A stretch of DNA of 64,000 bases, taken from contig CAJNDT010003780.1 of NCBI GenBank assembly GCA_905221615.1, positions 368,501-432,500 of the forward strand. Direction: 5' to 3'. Below the pieces are notes generated by a model that saw only the letters and a program-made list of their open reading frames with translations, ran no database searches and was not told the DNA's origin. Below, piece by piece: positions 1 to 10,904 of the stretch (its first letter is position 1; each line of letters starts with the position of its first letter). The DNA comes from Symbiodinium sp. CCMP2592 (Eukaryota; Sar; Dinophyceae; Suessiales; Symbiodiniaceae). A program made the translations under genes and the position numbers.

Positions 1-54
1 ATCAAGGTCGGTGTGAGCAGAGGTCATAACAGTTGTTGTAAGGGTTAAACTGAT

Positions 55-262
55 TCAACAATTGTTGTACCAATGGTTGTAAGAATTAAACAATTGTTGT
101 AACAATTGTTCTAGAAATTAAACAATTGTTGTAACAATTGTTCTAAGATTTAAACAATTGTTGTAACAATTGTTCTAAGATTTAAACAATTGTTGTAACA
201 ATTGTTCTAAGAATTAAACAATTGTCGTAAACATTTAAACAATTGCCGTAACAATTGACACG
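55..262. repeat. about 32-bp AT-rich satellite with palindromic core
   Basis: Six or so copies of a unit containing AACAATTGTT, a perfect palindrome, separated by TCTAAGAATTAAAC-type spacers. The last copies drift to CAATTGCCGTAACAATTG. Confidence 0.85.
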
Positions 263-601
263 AGCTGGAAACAATTGCCGTGGCCTTTGTGGGTGCTGGT
301 TTAGCACCGAGGGTTCTAAAAACACCTAACCTTAAACCCTAATGCCCTATTCCCATACATATATTGCTATGAGTATTGAAAATAGTATCATATACTTATT
401 CTTGTTATCATTATGAATATGACTATTGCTATTCATATTTTTATTTGTATGATTCTTGTTATTATGGCTGTTAAATAGCTACTTGTTATTTCTGGTATGG
501 GTAGTATTGTTCTGACCATTATTGTTGTGAATATGATTGGAAAGCCACCCCGCAATACCAACCTGCAGGGCGCGGTCCTGCCCAAAGAAGCTTCCCCCAA
601 A
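263..601. other. no gene seen
   Basis: AT-rich sequence with short CCCTAAA-like units near 325; no element ends or exon-like frame. Confidence 0.5.
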
Positions 602-624
602 CCTTCCTGGCGCGGCGTGGCTGT

Positions 625-756
625 AGGATTTAGGGTTCGGGGTTTAGAATTTAGGGTTCAGGGTTTAGAGTTTAGGATTTACGGTTTAGGATAATTTAGA
701 GTATAGGATTTAAGGTTTAGGGGTTTAGGGTTGAGGGTTTAGGGTTCAGTTTAGGG
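625..756. repeat. degenerate TTTAGGG array
   Basis: About 15 TTTAGGG-like units with variants (TTTAGAG, TTCAGGG, TTTAGGA). This is the plant/dinoflagellate telomere type in an internal position. Confidence 0.8.
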
Positions 757-1173
757 TAGCGTGGCCTCAAGTCCTAGACTGTAATGCACGCAGAAATTCA
801 TTATTCCTGAATGCCCGAACAACTCCGAGCCCCAAAGCCCTAAACCCTCATACCATTTCGCGGCTCCGAGTTCTTCGGCAGAGATTAATTGATCCGAATG
901 CATACTCCAAAATGATAGGACCCGAGAGACCCACCAACAAAGAACACCGAATCTTCTTAAGACCTTCTTCAAAGCCTGCAATGCTCTATCAAGACCTATA
1001 GAACCCGTGTAGACCCGTGCTGGACTGTGACAAAACACCCTGAAACCCTAAACCCTAAACCGTTTTGAAAGCCAACGCGCAGAGGAGACCGTGGAGTGGA
1101 AGCTGCACTACAGCCGGGACCCCAGAGCTCTCAGCAAAAGCAAGCCGGCGTTGCTTCAGGGCTTAAGGTCATA

Positions 1174-1287
1174 GAAGGCCAAAAAGCGTTTTCGCCTATA
1201 GGTTTAGTAGGGATTAGGGTTCCCACAATAGGGTTCATATTCAGGAATCCCTACCCCAAGAATCTTAAACCCCCCTTTTGGCCTCCC
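1174..1287. mobile_element. family V element, copy 1
   Basis: Ends GAAGGCCAAAAAG...CTTTTGGCCTCCC. A second copy at 50348 shares the interior (TTCCCA...GGGTTCATAT...CCCTACCCCAAGAATC), so this is a dispersed element. Confidence 0.7.
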
Positions 1288-1403
1288 ATTATAAGGGTCT
1301 GGGACCTCGGGTACTTTCGAAAGGGGCCTGTGGGACTCGGGCGAAGGCAAGGTGCTTTGAGAGAGCTTTCCAGGGGTTACGCAGTGCTCGATTGGTTTCA
1401 TAA

Positions 1404-1505
1404 GGGAGCTTCCGAAAATAGGGGACCCTAAAATAGTACCCTAAATAGTAGGATCCTTATTATAAGGACACCAAAACAAGGTACCCCTAATTTTCGGAAA
1501 CTCCC
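1404..1505. mobile_element. family A element, copy 1
   Basis: Inverted ends GGGAGCTTCCGAAAATAGGG and TTTTCGGAAACTCCC. Internal palindrome GGATCCTTATTATAAGGA. No coding capacity. A further 11 copies are listed below. Confidence 0.85.
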
Positions 1506-1871
1506 AATAAGGGTACAGTTGAGGGGTTGTTCTGAAGGTCTTGTTAAGGGCGGGATGGTTGGGAGCATACCTTTCCTTGCTAAGGAGGGCCTAACCCAGA
1601 AGGGGGCCCAGCTTATCGTAGCCATGTTGGGGACTGGCAGGGTTTATGGCTTAGGGTTTAGAATTTGAACTACTTTCAAATCAAGGGTGCAAGTTGCAGA
1701 TTCGAGGCAGCAAGCCTCCTCCAGCCAGGACCCCAAATCCCTGAATCCTACACCCTAAAGCTGCCAATAAGCGCGCCGAGATGATCTCGAGCTATTATAT
1801 AGATATACGTAGACCTCAGAGCTTCTTTGGTTATCTAGCTGTTGAAGCCAGAACCCCAAGGGCCAGACCGA

Positions 1872-1991
1872 TAATGTAGGAACCTGATTAAGAAACCCTG
1901 GGCCTATGAAAAATGACACCACAATAGTAGTGTTATTCCTACAAGGAACCCTAATAGAGGCCCAAGGTTTCTCAATCAGGTTCCTACATTA
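1872..1991. mobile_element. family L element, copy 1
   Basis: Near-perfect inverted ends TAATGTAGGAACCTGATTAA and GGTTCCTACATTA, with GGGCCTAT/AGGCCCAAGG inside. A second copy is at 57934. Confidence 0.85.
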
Positions 1992-2059
1992 GAAGCCCAA
2001 GGAATCCACAGCAGTATCGACTGCTTCTGGCGCTTTCGAAGAGAGGGCACTTGGCAACG

Positions 2060-2452
2060 GAGCATGCAGCTGGCGCAGGCCCTTAGGGTTCCTTTGGGGC
2101 GAGAAGAGAGGGGTCCTTTAGGGCGTTTGCGGGTTTTAGTGTTTTGGGTAGGTTTGGGGTTTGTCAGTTGATATGATCACCGGAATCTTTTTGATGAGAC
2201 TGCGCCCCATAATGTCAGGTTTATGCGAACCCATGGCATCCGTCAGGCTCCACTCAGGACTATTGCCCTGTCTTCTTCTGGCCAGTTTGCAGGGCCTAGG
2301 GTGGGCATGTTGTCACGCGAGCACATGAAGATCTCATGCGCGATTTTTGAATTTGAGAAAGAAGCCCTCCCTCCGGAAGGTAGGGTTGCAGGGTGTCATT
2401 TGGGGTGCTCAGGACTCAGGGATCGAGTTTGACGGATGTTAACCCGCCAAGA
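2060..2452. other. no supported gene
   Basis: Mixed sequence with scattered TTTAGGG-like units; short frames only, none with exon-like borders I trust. Confidence 0.4.
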
Positions 2453-2453
2453 C

Positions 2454-2656
2454 TCCCTGGTGCCTAGTAGGGAATGGGGGAATAGATCCCTATAGTAGTC
2501 CCTGTATACTCGCCAATACTAGTTCCCATAACCCATTCCCTACTAAGATCCAGACAGGGACTATAGACGCCCTAAGACCCATTATAGAACCCTTAAAGGA
2601 CTCTTTAAAGGATCCCTTAAAGGAACCCCATTCCCTGCTAAGAACCAGACAGAACA
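2454..2656. mobile_element. family E element with duplicated right end
   Basis: Left end CCTGGTGCCTAGTAGGGAAT, first right end at 2559 (CTAAGATCCAGACAGG), then a CCCTTAAAGG-type linker and a second right end at 2640-2656 (CTGCTAAGAACCAGACAG). Confidence 0.8.
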
Positions 2657-3355
2657 GGCCGGTGGCCTGCTGATTTGGGCCTGGCTCACTTTCCCCTGCT
2701 GGGATGCCCTTTTTGCGGCGGGCCTTTGGCTCAGTGCGTTTTCCAGGGGTGGCGCAGGGCTTGAGATCTGAGATTAAGGATTGGGGGGTTTAGGAGTTGT
2801 GGAATTTATGGGGTTTAGAGTCTAGAATCTTCTGTCTTTACATGCACGTCTGTTGGGTGATTCGAGTTGGTCGGTTTCGTACTTGAAGCACCAGGGGATT
2901 TAGTAAGTGGGACTATTTGTAGAGTAGCTGCACTTGCTTCTTGATTCTAACATAAAATATTTGGATGCCTCCAACCGTCCTTACCGAGGACTTACAGGGT
3001 TTGTTGTGTCTGTCTTGCGTTGCGGAGTTCGGGGGTCCGGGCTGGAAGTTTGGCCAAAGACTAGTCCCTAGCATGCTTATACAGCGGCATATTACCCCGA
3101 AGCCGTATTCTAGTTCATAGTTAAGGCCAGCGTCTTCCTGCGCTTAGGGTAGTGCTTGGCAGCATGTTCGGGGAGCCAGTTGTTGCATTCGCGTCATGCT
3201 CCACGGTCGGATTCAGGCTTTCGTCGATACAGGGGGACGAGCCCAAAGCATTCTCCGAGAGCCCCAACAAAGACTCCGAACTTGAAGCCCAACCTGAGCC
3301 ATGCGCATCCAAGCTTGCATACCCATGATCCCCAACAATCATCGGGATAGGGGTA
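2657..3355. other. no supported gene
   Basis: Unique-looking sequence with a few telomere-like units at 2790-2825. A minus frame at 3121-3342 is open but unrecognised. Confidence 0.4.
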
Positions 3356-3453
3356 CTATAGAGGCCTGAAGAATTATTACCACTATTATTCCTCAGGGTT
3401 CCTTATTCTAAGTATATAGAGCAACCCTATTCTAATCATTAAGGCCTGCATTA
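3356..3453. mobile_element. family G element
   Basis: TATAGAGGCCTGAAGAATTA...CTAATCATTAAGGCCTG with internal TTCCTTATTCTAAGTATA. This is the commonest family in the window. Confidence 0.75.
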
Positions 3454-3572
3454 AAGGGTTTAGGGTGCAAGGCCTCAACAATACAACCCGAACCCAAAAT
3501 CCTGAAATCCTACAGTGTGCCCTGCTCGCCCCACATTCCGACCCCGGGCTACAGGCGGACCTTCTGAATGTT

Positions 3573-3656
3573 GCAGTATTTGTGGGGGGTTCCTTATTGT
3601 ATTTATAGTATAATGGGCCCCAACACACTATTTTAATTATGAAGGCCCCTATATTA
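3573..3656. mobile_element. family G element, 5'-truncated
   Basis: Interior and right end (TATAGTATAATGGGCCCC...AAGGCCCCTATATTA) are intact; the left end is lost. Confidence 0.7.
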
Positions 3657-3871
3657 CACCCCCAACTGCTTGGAGGCAGGAGGCAGGTGTATCAGAATCG
3701 GGACTTCGGGCAAACCAAGCTATACTTCCACTGTACTTCGCAATCAGGAACACCGTAGTACTTCTTACAACAAGGACCACGTTGCGAATAACAGTGTTGC
3801 TAACTATTCAGATCTTTTGGGTAGGGCTTTAGGGTTACTGTGGTAGTCTTCCTGCGAGGACAAGGGCTGGG

Positions 3872-3912
3872 AACCCTAAACCCTAAACCCTAAACCCTAA
3901 ACCCTAAACCCT
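3872..3912. repeat. perfect CCCTAAA array
   Basis: About six uninterrupted CCCTAAA units. Confidence 0.9.
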
Positions 3913-4008
3913 GGGCTGGGGAAGATGGGCACGTGTATTCAAGGCTCTGCTGGAAATGCGCTGCATCTGTCGCGATCCTGGCCAGGGTGGGGTCAGAAAG
4001 AGACATAT

Positions 4009-4115
4009 GGGAATTTCCGAAAATGGGGGACCCGAATATATAGTACCCTCAATAGTAGGATCCTTATTATAAGGAGCCCCAAATAAGGTACCCCGTATTT
4101 CGGAAACTCCCATAT
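4009..4115. mobile_element. family A element, copy 2
   Basis: Ends GGGAATTTCCGAAAATGGGG and ATTTCGGAAACTCCC, flanked by ATAT on both sides (possible target duplication). Confidence 0.85.
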
Positions 4116-4239
4116 ACAGATAAAAGGAACGAGAACGAGATGCTTGAGAGCAAGAAATTTAGAACAAGGCCTTATATGGGTCCGCACTCAGGATTTTTCG
4201 GCATATTGCACTCAAGGCCCAGCTTCAATCAGCAACGCC

Positions 4240-4900
4240 AACCCGAAAACCTAAAGCCTTTCCGGGTTCAGGAGGTGACTTGTGATGGAATCTGCCACCG
4301 CTGTTGTAGTTGAAGTCGTCGTCTAGAGGTGTCGTTGTTTCAGCAGCTGGTTGCTTGCTACCGTCATGGACTTATTGACCACGCAAGGTTGTTCTGCGTT
4401 CTTGATCTTGAGTATAACACAGGGCGTAAATTGATTGCCAATACCATTTTGGTCTCCTTGTTTCAAGCATAGTACATCTTATCAGATCATGTTGCTTGGC
4501 TTCACATGCTGCTGCACTTCTTGCTGCTGTTCATCAACTGGAAGGTGCCATTGCTTGCTTTTCTTTCTTCTTCTTCTTCTCCAACTCGTGTAACTAATTC
4601 CACAAGCCCTAAACCCTAAAGCCCTCAAACCAAATATGATCTAAGCCAGAAGCTCTATGGAGCCAAAATCCTCCTTTTCCGAAATCTTTGAAGCCCCAAA
4701 CCCGTGAATCCTTAAAGCCTCCCAAGTCATGATAGGGCTCAGGCTGGTTGAGGGCTTGGTGTCTTTACTAAACCCTAAACCCTCCTTGAGGCTTCATGCG
4801 TCCTGGGCGCTTTAGGGCTTAGGGCCTTTGTGTATCTCAGGCCGGTTGAGGAATTACAAACCCTAAACTCTAGGTGAAACTCTGAATCCTAAACCCCTGA
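4240..4900. other. no gene; scattered CCCTAAA units
   Basis: A CTT run at 4561-4580 and isolated CCCTAAA units at 4604-4625, 4770 and 4858-4900; nothing coding recognised. Confidence 0.4.
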
Positions 4901-5103
4901 ACTCTAAACCGTTACGTGTCTCTTAGGTCGCATCTCCTTGCTCGGTGGCTACGGCAGCGCTGGCAGAGCACAGGCAGCCCGGGTTCCTTTCAGGGATTCT
5001 TTTTCGGTTCCTTTCAGGGTTCCTTTATGGGCCGTGCGAACGGACCTTCGTCGCGTGAATCTTGGCATCAAGGCCGTGGACATGCGTGGGGAGCCGCCGA
5101 CGG

Positions 5104-5262
5104 AGAGAGAGAGAGAGAGAGAGAGACTCCCGGGTGCTTAGTAGCGAATGGGGCAATGGACTCCTGTAGTAGTCCCTATATAGGCCCCAATAGTAGTCCC
5201 CATAGCCCATAACCGATTCCGCCATTCCCGACTAAGAACAAGACAGGAGAGAGAGAGAGAGA
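5104..5262. mobile_element. family E element inserted in a (GA)n microsatellite
   Basis: The E element (5129-5246; GGTGCTTAGTAG...CTAAGAACAAGACAGG) is flanked by GAGAGA runs at 5104-5126 and 5246-5262, as if inserted into one GA tract. Confidence 0.8.
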
Positions 5263-5751
5263 GACCAAACGGCTACCCTGTTGATCACACCATCTTTAAA
5301 TAGTGCAGGTCTTCGGCAGAGAATTGCAGGCTTTGAGTATTTCGCAGACCAAGATGGCAATTCATAGTTATTTGTCACTCGACTCCGCGTTAGAAGCTCA
5401 AGTTTGAGGTTCCTAAACCCGAAACCCAGCACCCTATTCAAACCCTGTACCCGAAACCGCTAAACCCTAAACTCTAAACCGTAGCCGCAGCTCGGCATAG
5501 CTCTGGTCTTCGGCTTCTAGCCGCCTTGCAGGCGAAGATGAAGTCGGGAAGTGGCTGGCCAGCTTGGAGGAGGAAGAGGACTGGTCAATGTAGTGTATAA
5601 TACATGCTATATTAGGGTCTGGTGAGGCTTAGGGTTTAGGGTTTAGCACAGACTATATACTTTATGATACATAAGCAGTAACTAGAATATATAGCACGTA
5701 CTACATAATGTGTAAGTTGTACTGGGTCGGGCAAAGATGCTGATGTTTTAT

Positions 5752-5970
5752 GAGGTACGTCATCAGCATACTATAGTTTTGGGGGTTCCTTACATAATTA
5801 TAGTATAACTTTAAGGCTCTTGGAGACTTTGTTACTTTGTTCCTTTTTTGGTTCCGGTCTTCTTTATAGGGGTCTCCGAAAAAAGTAGTTTTTTGCTTAC
5901 CTTCCAAGGGGAGTAGAGATAATGGGCCACAGAACCCTAGTCTAATTATCAAGGCCCATCATAGTACCCT
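5752..5970. mobile_element. family G element interrupted by about 100 bp
   Basis: The left part (ACTATAGTTTTGGGGGTTCC) and right part (AATGGGCCACAGAACCCTAG...CAAGGCCCAT) are separated by unrelated sequence at 5817-5917. Confidence 0.55.
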
Positions 5971-6009
5971 TATAGATCCCTTATAGTAGTCTTGATAGAC
6001 CCCTTTTAC

Positions 6010-6052
6010 AAGTAGTCCTGTTCTAATTCTTAAGGCCCCTATATTACCTAGG
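6010..6052. mobile_element. family G right end only
   Basis: CCTGTTCTAATTCTTAAGGC, CCCTATATTA. Confidence 0.6.
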
Positions 6053-6108
6053 TCTACTCTTGGTCCCTTTTCTGGGATCCCTAAACCCTAAACCGGGTCC
6101 CCTTTAAG

Positions 6109-6150
6109 CCTGTCTGGTTCTTAGTAGGGAATGGGGGAAGGGGTCATGGG
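6109..6150. mobile_element. solo left end of family E
   Basis: CTGTCTGGTTCTTAGTAGGG followed by AATGGGGGAA; no partner end nearby. Confidence 0.7.
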
Positions 6151-6315
6151 GACGATTATGCGACCATAAGAGAAGCCTCTTCTTAAGCCATTTAGAGCTT
6201 CTGAGTATGATTCTATAGCATATGATTCTAGCATTCTCCTCCGCTGAGGGTTATTTGAGCTTTCTGGAATGGCCACCCGACATGTAGTTTGTATGAGGGC
6301 TCAAGACACGGCTCT

Positions 6316-6425
6316 GCTTGGAGGTTCATGGGTACTTATAAGTGGAGCTGTTAGTCCCTTAATATGGGTTTTGACTATAGTTATCCTACTTGTAACCTTG
6401 CTTGTAACTACCCATGAACCTCCAC
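6316..6425. mobile_element. family D element, copy 1
   Basis: Inverted ends CTTGGAGGTTCATGGGTA and TACCCATGAACCTCCA. Its plus frame gives a hydrophobic 'membrane' peptide, which is an artefact of the element. Confidence 0.85.
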
Positions 6426-6689
6426 GTGCAGACTTCGCCAGGAGAGTGATGAAGTGTCAGAGGCCAGCACCAGTCGGTAGAGTTTATGAGTTTATGGGCG
6501 TGGTTTCTCGTTTTTGTTTATGCGCGGAGCCGGTTCCCAAACTCAAGACACAAAACCCTAAGCCCTAAACTCAAACATCCCCTTTGCTCGCTCATGGTTT
6601 TAGGATTTAGAGAAGGGATTTGGCATGATTAGTTAGAGCTTTGCGTTTCGGGTCCGCCTACTCTACGGGCCTGGACAGCAAGTTATATT

Positions 6690-6740
6690 GTTGGGGCTCC
6701 TTATACTCATTATGATTTTACCCCAAAACCCAATTCCGAT
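6690..6740. mobile_element. family G fragment
   Basis: TTGGGGCTCCTTATACTCAT...CCCCAAAACCC matches the family interior. Confidence 0.4.
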
Positions 6741-7197
6741 AACCAGCATCACCACATCAGCTCAGGTTTAGGGCTGAGACGATCGATGCTTCGACAGCTG
6801 GGGCTTTGCGGAATTGATGTTCAGAACTGCGGGTTAGGAGAATCGTGGCATACTGAACTTCCTAGGGCCTGTGGTTGTTTTCGGAAACCCTAGAGCTTTA
6901 CACGGTTCTATCGGGTTCTTTCGAGAAGGTGAATGCAAAAAGGGCTCGCAGTCGTTCCAGCTCCTGCAGCAGGGTTAAATCCAAAGCACGAAGTCCCAAA
7001 ACGGAAACCCAGGGCTCTAAATACCCTGACCCCCAAAGTTCTAAACTGGAAACCTAAACTCCTGACTCCCTGCATACCCCCTCTAACATCAGATCGAACT
7101 TTCATACAAATACATGTACGGTGTGGTGCAACATTATGTTCAGCATTCTATATGTGTATATATATATATATACACATATAAGACGGCACGTATTATT

Positions 7198-7238
7198 TAG
7201 GGTACCCAAAACGGGACCATAATCTTGTCATTCCCCCA
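7198..7238. mobile_element. family C fragment
   Basis: GGGTACCCAAAACGGGACCA followed by TAATCTTGTCA matches the right half of family C. Confidence 0.5.
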
Positions 7239-7813
7239 TATATGATAGTTGAACTTCCAAGCTTTCAGACTTGCCCTGAGGCGCCAGAGGAGTGGGGGCC
7301 CAAGGTCAAGAGCGAGGATCAGCTGTAGGGTTTTGGGTTCCTCGGACCCAGAGTAAGCCCTTATTCCCTTTTTTAGGGTTCTGGTTCCCTTATGAAGCCC
7401 CTTTAAACCAAAAAGGTCCTAGGTTACTCTTGGGTCTAGGTTCTATAGAGGCATATATAGTCGGAGTGATTAGCAGTTGTGTTCCCTTCTAGTCTTTCTA
7501 TTGTCTGGGTGCAGTATACCCCGAAACCCTCTTCCAGTTGTCACGGGGGGTAACTTTCCTGTCATACTACAGGAGGTACCGTAGAGCAGTGAGTTTCAGG
7601 GCAATTGTAATGGCTACTTTAACGGTTTTCAGGATCAGGGTTTAGAAATGACTACTGTGCGCAGTTCATGCTGAATCTCCAGATGCTTTCCTCAGGGTTT
7701 AGCTACTCAAGCTCTTTATTGCACCCGTTAGGGTTTCGAGTTCGGGTTTAGTGCTGGGGTTCCTCAGAAACCAACAGTAGTTCCACAACCCCAGAGCTAA
7801 ATCCCATACCTTG

Positions 7814-7925
7814 GGTACGGAAACCCCCTCAGTAATAGTTGAATATATTTTCATAATAGAGTTATATTAGGACCTGAGTAGTAGCCCTATTATAGACACG
7901 TACTGTATGTGGGGGCAGTACCTAA
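7814..7925. mobile_element. family Q element, copy 1 (diverged)
   Basis: GGGTACGGAAACCCCC...TGTGGGGGCAGTACC with internal GTAGCCCTATTATAGAC. It matches the better copy at 51586. Confidence 0.65.
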
Positions 7926-8056
7926 CCCATACCTCGACATGGGCCTTCAGAATCGAAGAGATGCCCTCCTTCGCAGTGCAGTATGGTGCCTGAAGCCCCT
8001 AAGCCCCTAAACCAGGGTTTAGGGGTTTGGGGTTTCGAGTTTTGGGGTTTCTAGGA

Positions 8057-8151
8057 AACTCCAGAAAGTTGGAATATGGTTTCATGGTAGGATACCCTAT
8101 AATTTACCATAGAAGGGTTAGGAGAATCATATTCCAACTTTCTGGCTTTTA
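8057..8151. mobile_element. family M element, copy 1
   Basis: ACTCCAGAAAGTTGGAATAT...ATATTCCAACTTTCTGGC, nearly perfect inverted repeat. Confidence 0.85.
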
Positions 8152-8225
8152 CCTTAGGGGTGAACCCACCCTTTCCAGGCTCTTGGTTTTTTTGGCCCTT
8201 TCCTGTTCGGCAGCGCGTGCCCGTG

Positions 8226-8314
8226 GGCATGTGCGCCTGCGTGCGCGTGTGGGTGTGGATGTGGGTGTAGGTGTGCGTTTGTGTGTGTGTGTGTGGGTGT
8301 GTGTGTGTGTGTGT
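8226..8314. repeat. (GT)n microsatellite
   Basis: Imperfect GT/GC tract becoming a purer GTGTGT run. Confidence 0.9.
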
Positions 8315-8319
8315 ACTGA

Positions 8320-8878
8320 TCACCCAAGGCTCGGAAGGCAAGAACAGCAAACCTAAGACTCCTGAAACATTAAGCCCTAATTGACACCTAGACATTGAAC
8401 CTTACAACCAGAACACCCGAAATTCCCGAAAACCTGCACTGTATGTGTCTGGACTTGTGAGGGGAGGGATGAGACCTCTGACGGCAGATTGGCTGAGGGC
8501 TTCCCCGTCCGAGCCTCCGATCATCCCGGAGACCTTCGAGGAGGTCAGGGTGCCATGAGATCCCGTGTTCTCTTCTTGTTATGAATGATGTTGAGCGTTG
8601 TTGTTGATATCATTGGTGGCATCGGCCTTGTTACGATAGTTACGATGATCCTAATCAACAAAACTTGCGTTATGTATCTTTTGCGATGGGTATTGCTGAC
8701 TATTTGCGCTTATTGTTTGTATTGGGCTGAAGATCCGCGTGCGTTGTTAGCAGTGCCTTCCTATTCGATTTCGGGTTTGGGGTTCTCTAGGTATTTTTGG
8801 GGTTTCTACAACCGCCACCCCAAATAAACCACGAGACCCAATCCCTCCCTGAGAAATACAAAGATCAATACATAGAGC
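8320..8878. other. no supported gene
   Basis: A plus frame at 8585-8827 is hydrophobic at its start (MLSVVVDIIGGIGLVTIVTM), but composition and borders are unconvincing. Confidence 0.35.
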
Positions 8879-8974
8879 CTACCCAAAGGCCCCAGAGTAG
8901 TTCCCTTTGGGGGTTCATATTTAGACTTGTATAAGGTAGTCCCAAAAAGGAACTACTACGTGGCCTATGGGTAA
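8879..8974. mobile_element. family H element, copy 1
   Basis: TACCCAAAGGCCCCAGAGTA...CTACGTGGCCTATGGGTA; inverted ends with a few mismatches. Confidence 0.75.
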
Positions 8975-9885
8975 AGCAGCCCTAAACCTGCAATGTCGAG
9001 CTCATAGATCCTCGGACTTCGACCCACTGGGTGCAGGTCCCGAAGCTCTGTGTAGAGCTGTTCATGGGATTTGCATCTCCTCAACGCCAAAAGCAGACAT
9101 AGCAGCAAAGAAGGCGTGGTGTCAGAAGGCTACTGACGATAGCCGCAATGGCCATCATCATCACCATTTCCATCAGATCCGGCATCATCATCGTCGTGAT
9201 GAGCACAAGAGTGAAGATGCTCTTGTCCAGAAATGCTGCACATGAGCTGCTACACGGTTTCGGTTTTAGGATTCAGAAGGGACTGTTGCGTGGGATGGAA
9301 ACTGGTGGTTAACGGCTGTCCGAGATACTCGCGTACATACGTCTAGTGCCTGTTAAGGCACTTGTCCTTTCTGCCAACAATTGTGGTTTCATTGCACAGG
9401 TATTCGCAACAGTTGCTATGTCGCTAAACGCATAAAAACAACAGCTGCGAGTGGTAACGCTGTAAGATTCTCAACGATGAGTACTGCTTTTCCTCCATTC
9501 AGTGATTGGAGCATACAGAAGCCCTTACGTCCTTTGCTGGATATTCAAAGGAATCCGGATGTCCGGATGTTTAGAATTGTGGAATTTAGGCCTTAGGGTG
9601 TGGATACCTTCACGTGTTTTCGTATTCATGGTCGCGATCTTGGCAGAGATATTTTTCAGCTCATCTTCAGGAGACTATTCTCCGGCAGACAATTTGATTT
9701 AGTGATACAAGGTTCCGGGGTTGGTTTCAGCGTTATTCACTATCCGTTATTACTGCACTCATTACTGCTACGATCTCGTTTTCGAGCTCTTCTCATGTTC
9801 TACTTCTACTAGAAGACTGAGAATGTTATAGGGTTTAGGGTTAAGAAATGTGGGTTTAGGGTTAGGGATATTGCGCTAGTTACAG
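8975..9885. other. unassigned unique sequence
   Basis: Open plus frames at 8967-9245 (His-rich segment) and 9381-9812 have no exon borders or family I can support. Confidence 0.3.
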
Positions 9886-10037
9886 AGAAGCAAGAGCAAG
9901 TTAGATCCGCCGCAGTATTGCAGAACCAGGTTCAGCTGCGCATGGAGATTGAGCAGATGCGACAGGAGCAGGACGCCTCTGGAGCCTTTCTGCCTTGGAT
10001 AGTGCCGGCCGATCGAATACGCGTACCTCGACCGTGA
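9886..10037 (+). CDS. coiled-coil terminal exon, unknown protein
   Basis: After acceptor GTTACAG an open frame of about 50 codons reads KQEQVRSAAVLQNQVQLRME and IEQMRQEQDA, then a short Pro/Arg tail and TGA. The Gln/Glu-rich heptad-like pattern indicates a coiled coil. Coding composition contrasts with flanking telomere-like and triplet repeats. Alternatively this is a chance frame. Confidence 0.4.
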
Positions 10038-10119
10038 CCATTGTGGTGTCCGGGGGATCCATGGAGGGAACATAGAAAACCACCAGTCCTGAGTTCTCCC
10101 GATTAACCAGCCTAAATCA

Positions 10120-10435
10120 AGGATCCAAAAAGACCACCACCACCACCACCACCACCACCGCCACCGCCACCACCACCACCACCGCCACCGCCACCGCCTC
10201 TGCCACCACCGCCTCTGCCGATGCAGTTTCTATCGCTCCTCCTGTCGTTACAAACCCGCTTCTTGCCACTGCCGCAGCGCAGAGCACTGCAGTTACCACG
10301 ATCACAACGTCAGCAACGAGGGCGATGGGTTTAGGGTCGACGACTTCGTCACATGGGTTGCAATCGCCAGCGATGCTTGGTCGAGTGCAACCGTGCAACC
10401 CAAGAGGCTTTCGACATTCTCGGTCCCGAACTTGA
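10120..10435 (+). repeat. CAC/CCG triplet tract followed by Thr/Ala-rich open frame
   Basis: Imperfect CAC/GCC triplets at 10132-10225 run into an open plus frame rich in Thr, Ala and Val (for example LLATAAAQSTAVTTITTSAT) that ends at a TGA near 10435. It may be a low-complexity exon tail. The minus frame of the same tract is Val/Ala-rich and is probably a shadow. Confidence 0.4.
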
Positions 10436-10440
10436 CATGT

Positions 10441-10502
10441 CCCTAAACCCTAAACGGCCCTAAACCCTGAATCCTAAACCCTAAACCCTAAACCCTAAAC
10501 CC
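10441..10502. repeat. CCCTAAA array
   Basis: About eight CCCTAAA/CCCTGAA units. Confidence 0.9.
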
Positions 10503-10616
10503 TGAATCTTGAAATCGCACTTTCACATGTCCCATCAGGAGCGGTCCCTGGCCCGTTGCCGCCTCGCCGCGCAGACGTCCAGCCGACAGGTGGGTGAAGG
10601 GCTATCTAATGACCCA

Positions 10617-10900
10617 CACACGTGGAATCAAGAGCTGCTTGCAGAGCTTCTTGAGAAAGTGTGGAATCAAGAGCTGCTTGCAGAGCTTCTTGAGAAAGTG
10701 TAGAATCAAGAGCTGCTTGCAGAGCTTCTTGGGAAAGTGTGGAATCAAGAGCTGCTTGCAGAGCTTCTAGAGAAAGTGTGGAATCAAGAGCGGCTTGCAG
10801 AGCTTCTGGAGAAAGTGTGGAATCAAGAGCTGTTTGCAGGGCTTCTTGAGACAGTGTGGAATCAAGAGCTGCTGGCAGAGCTTCTTGAGAAAGTGGGAAC
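10617..10900. repeat. 39-bp minisatellite, about 7 copies
   Basis: Units like GTGGAATCAAGAGCTGCTTG + CAGAGCTTCTTGAGAAA, 1-4 mismatches between copies. The plus frame gives a 13-residue repeat (WNQELLAELLEKV) broken by one TAG. The minus frame gives LSQEALQAALDST repeats without a stop over the whole array. Confidence 0.9.
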
Positions 10901-10904
10901 AGAG

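Noticed and set aside
6269..6568. Putative small membrane protein (LISGAVSPLIWVLTIVILL)
   Set aside because: Translation of a family D element; the same peptide appears at every D copy (for example 58851-59102).
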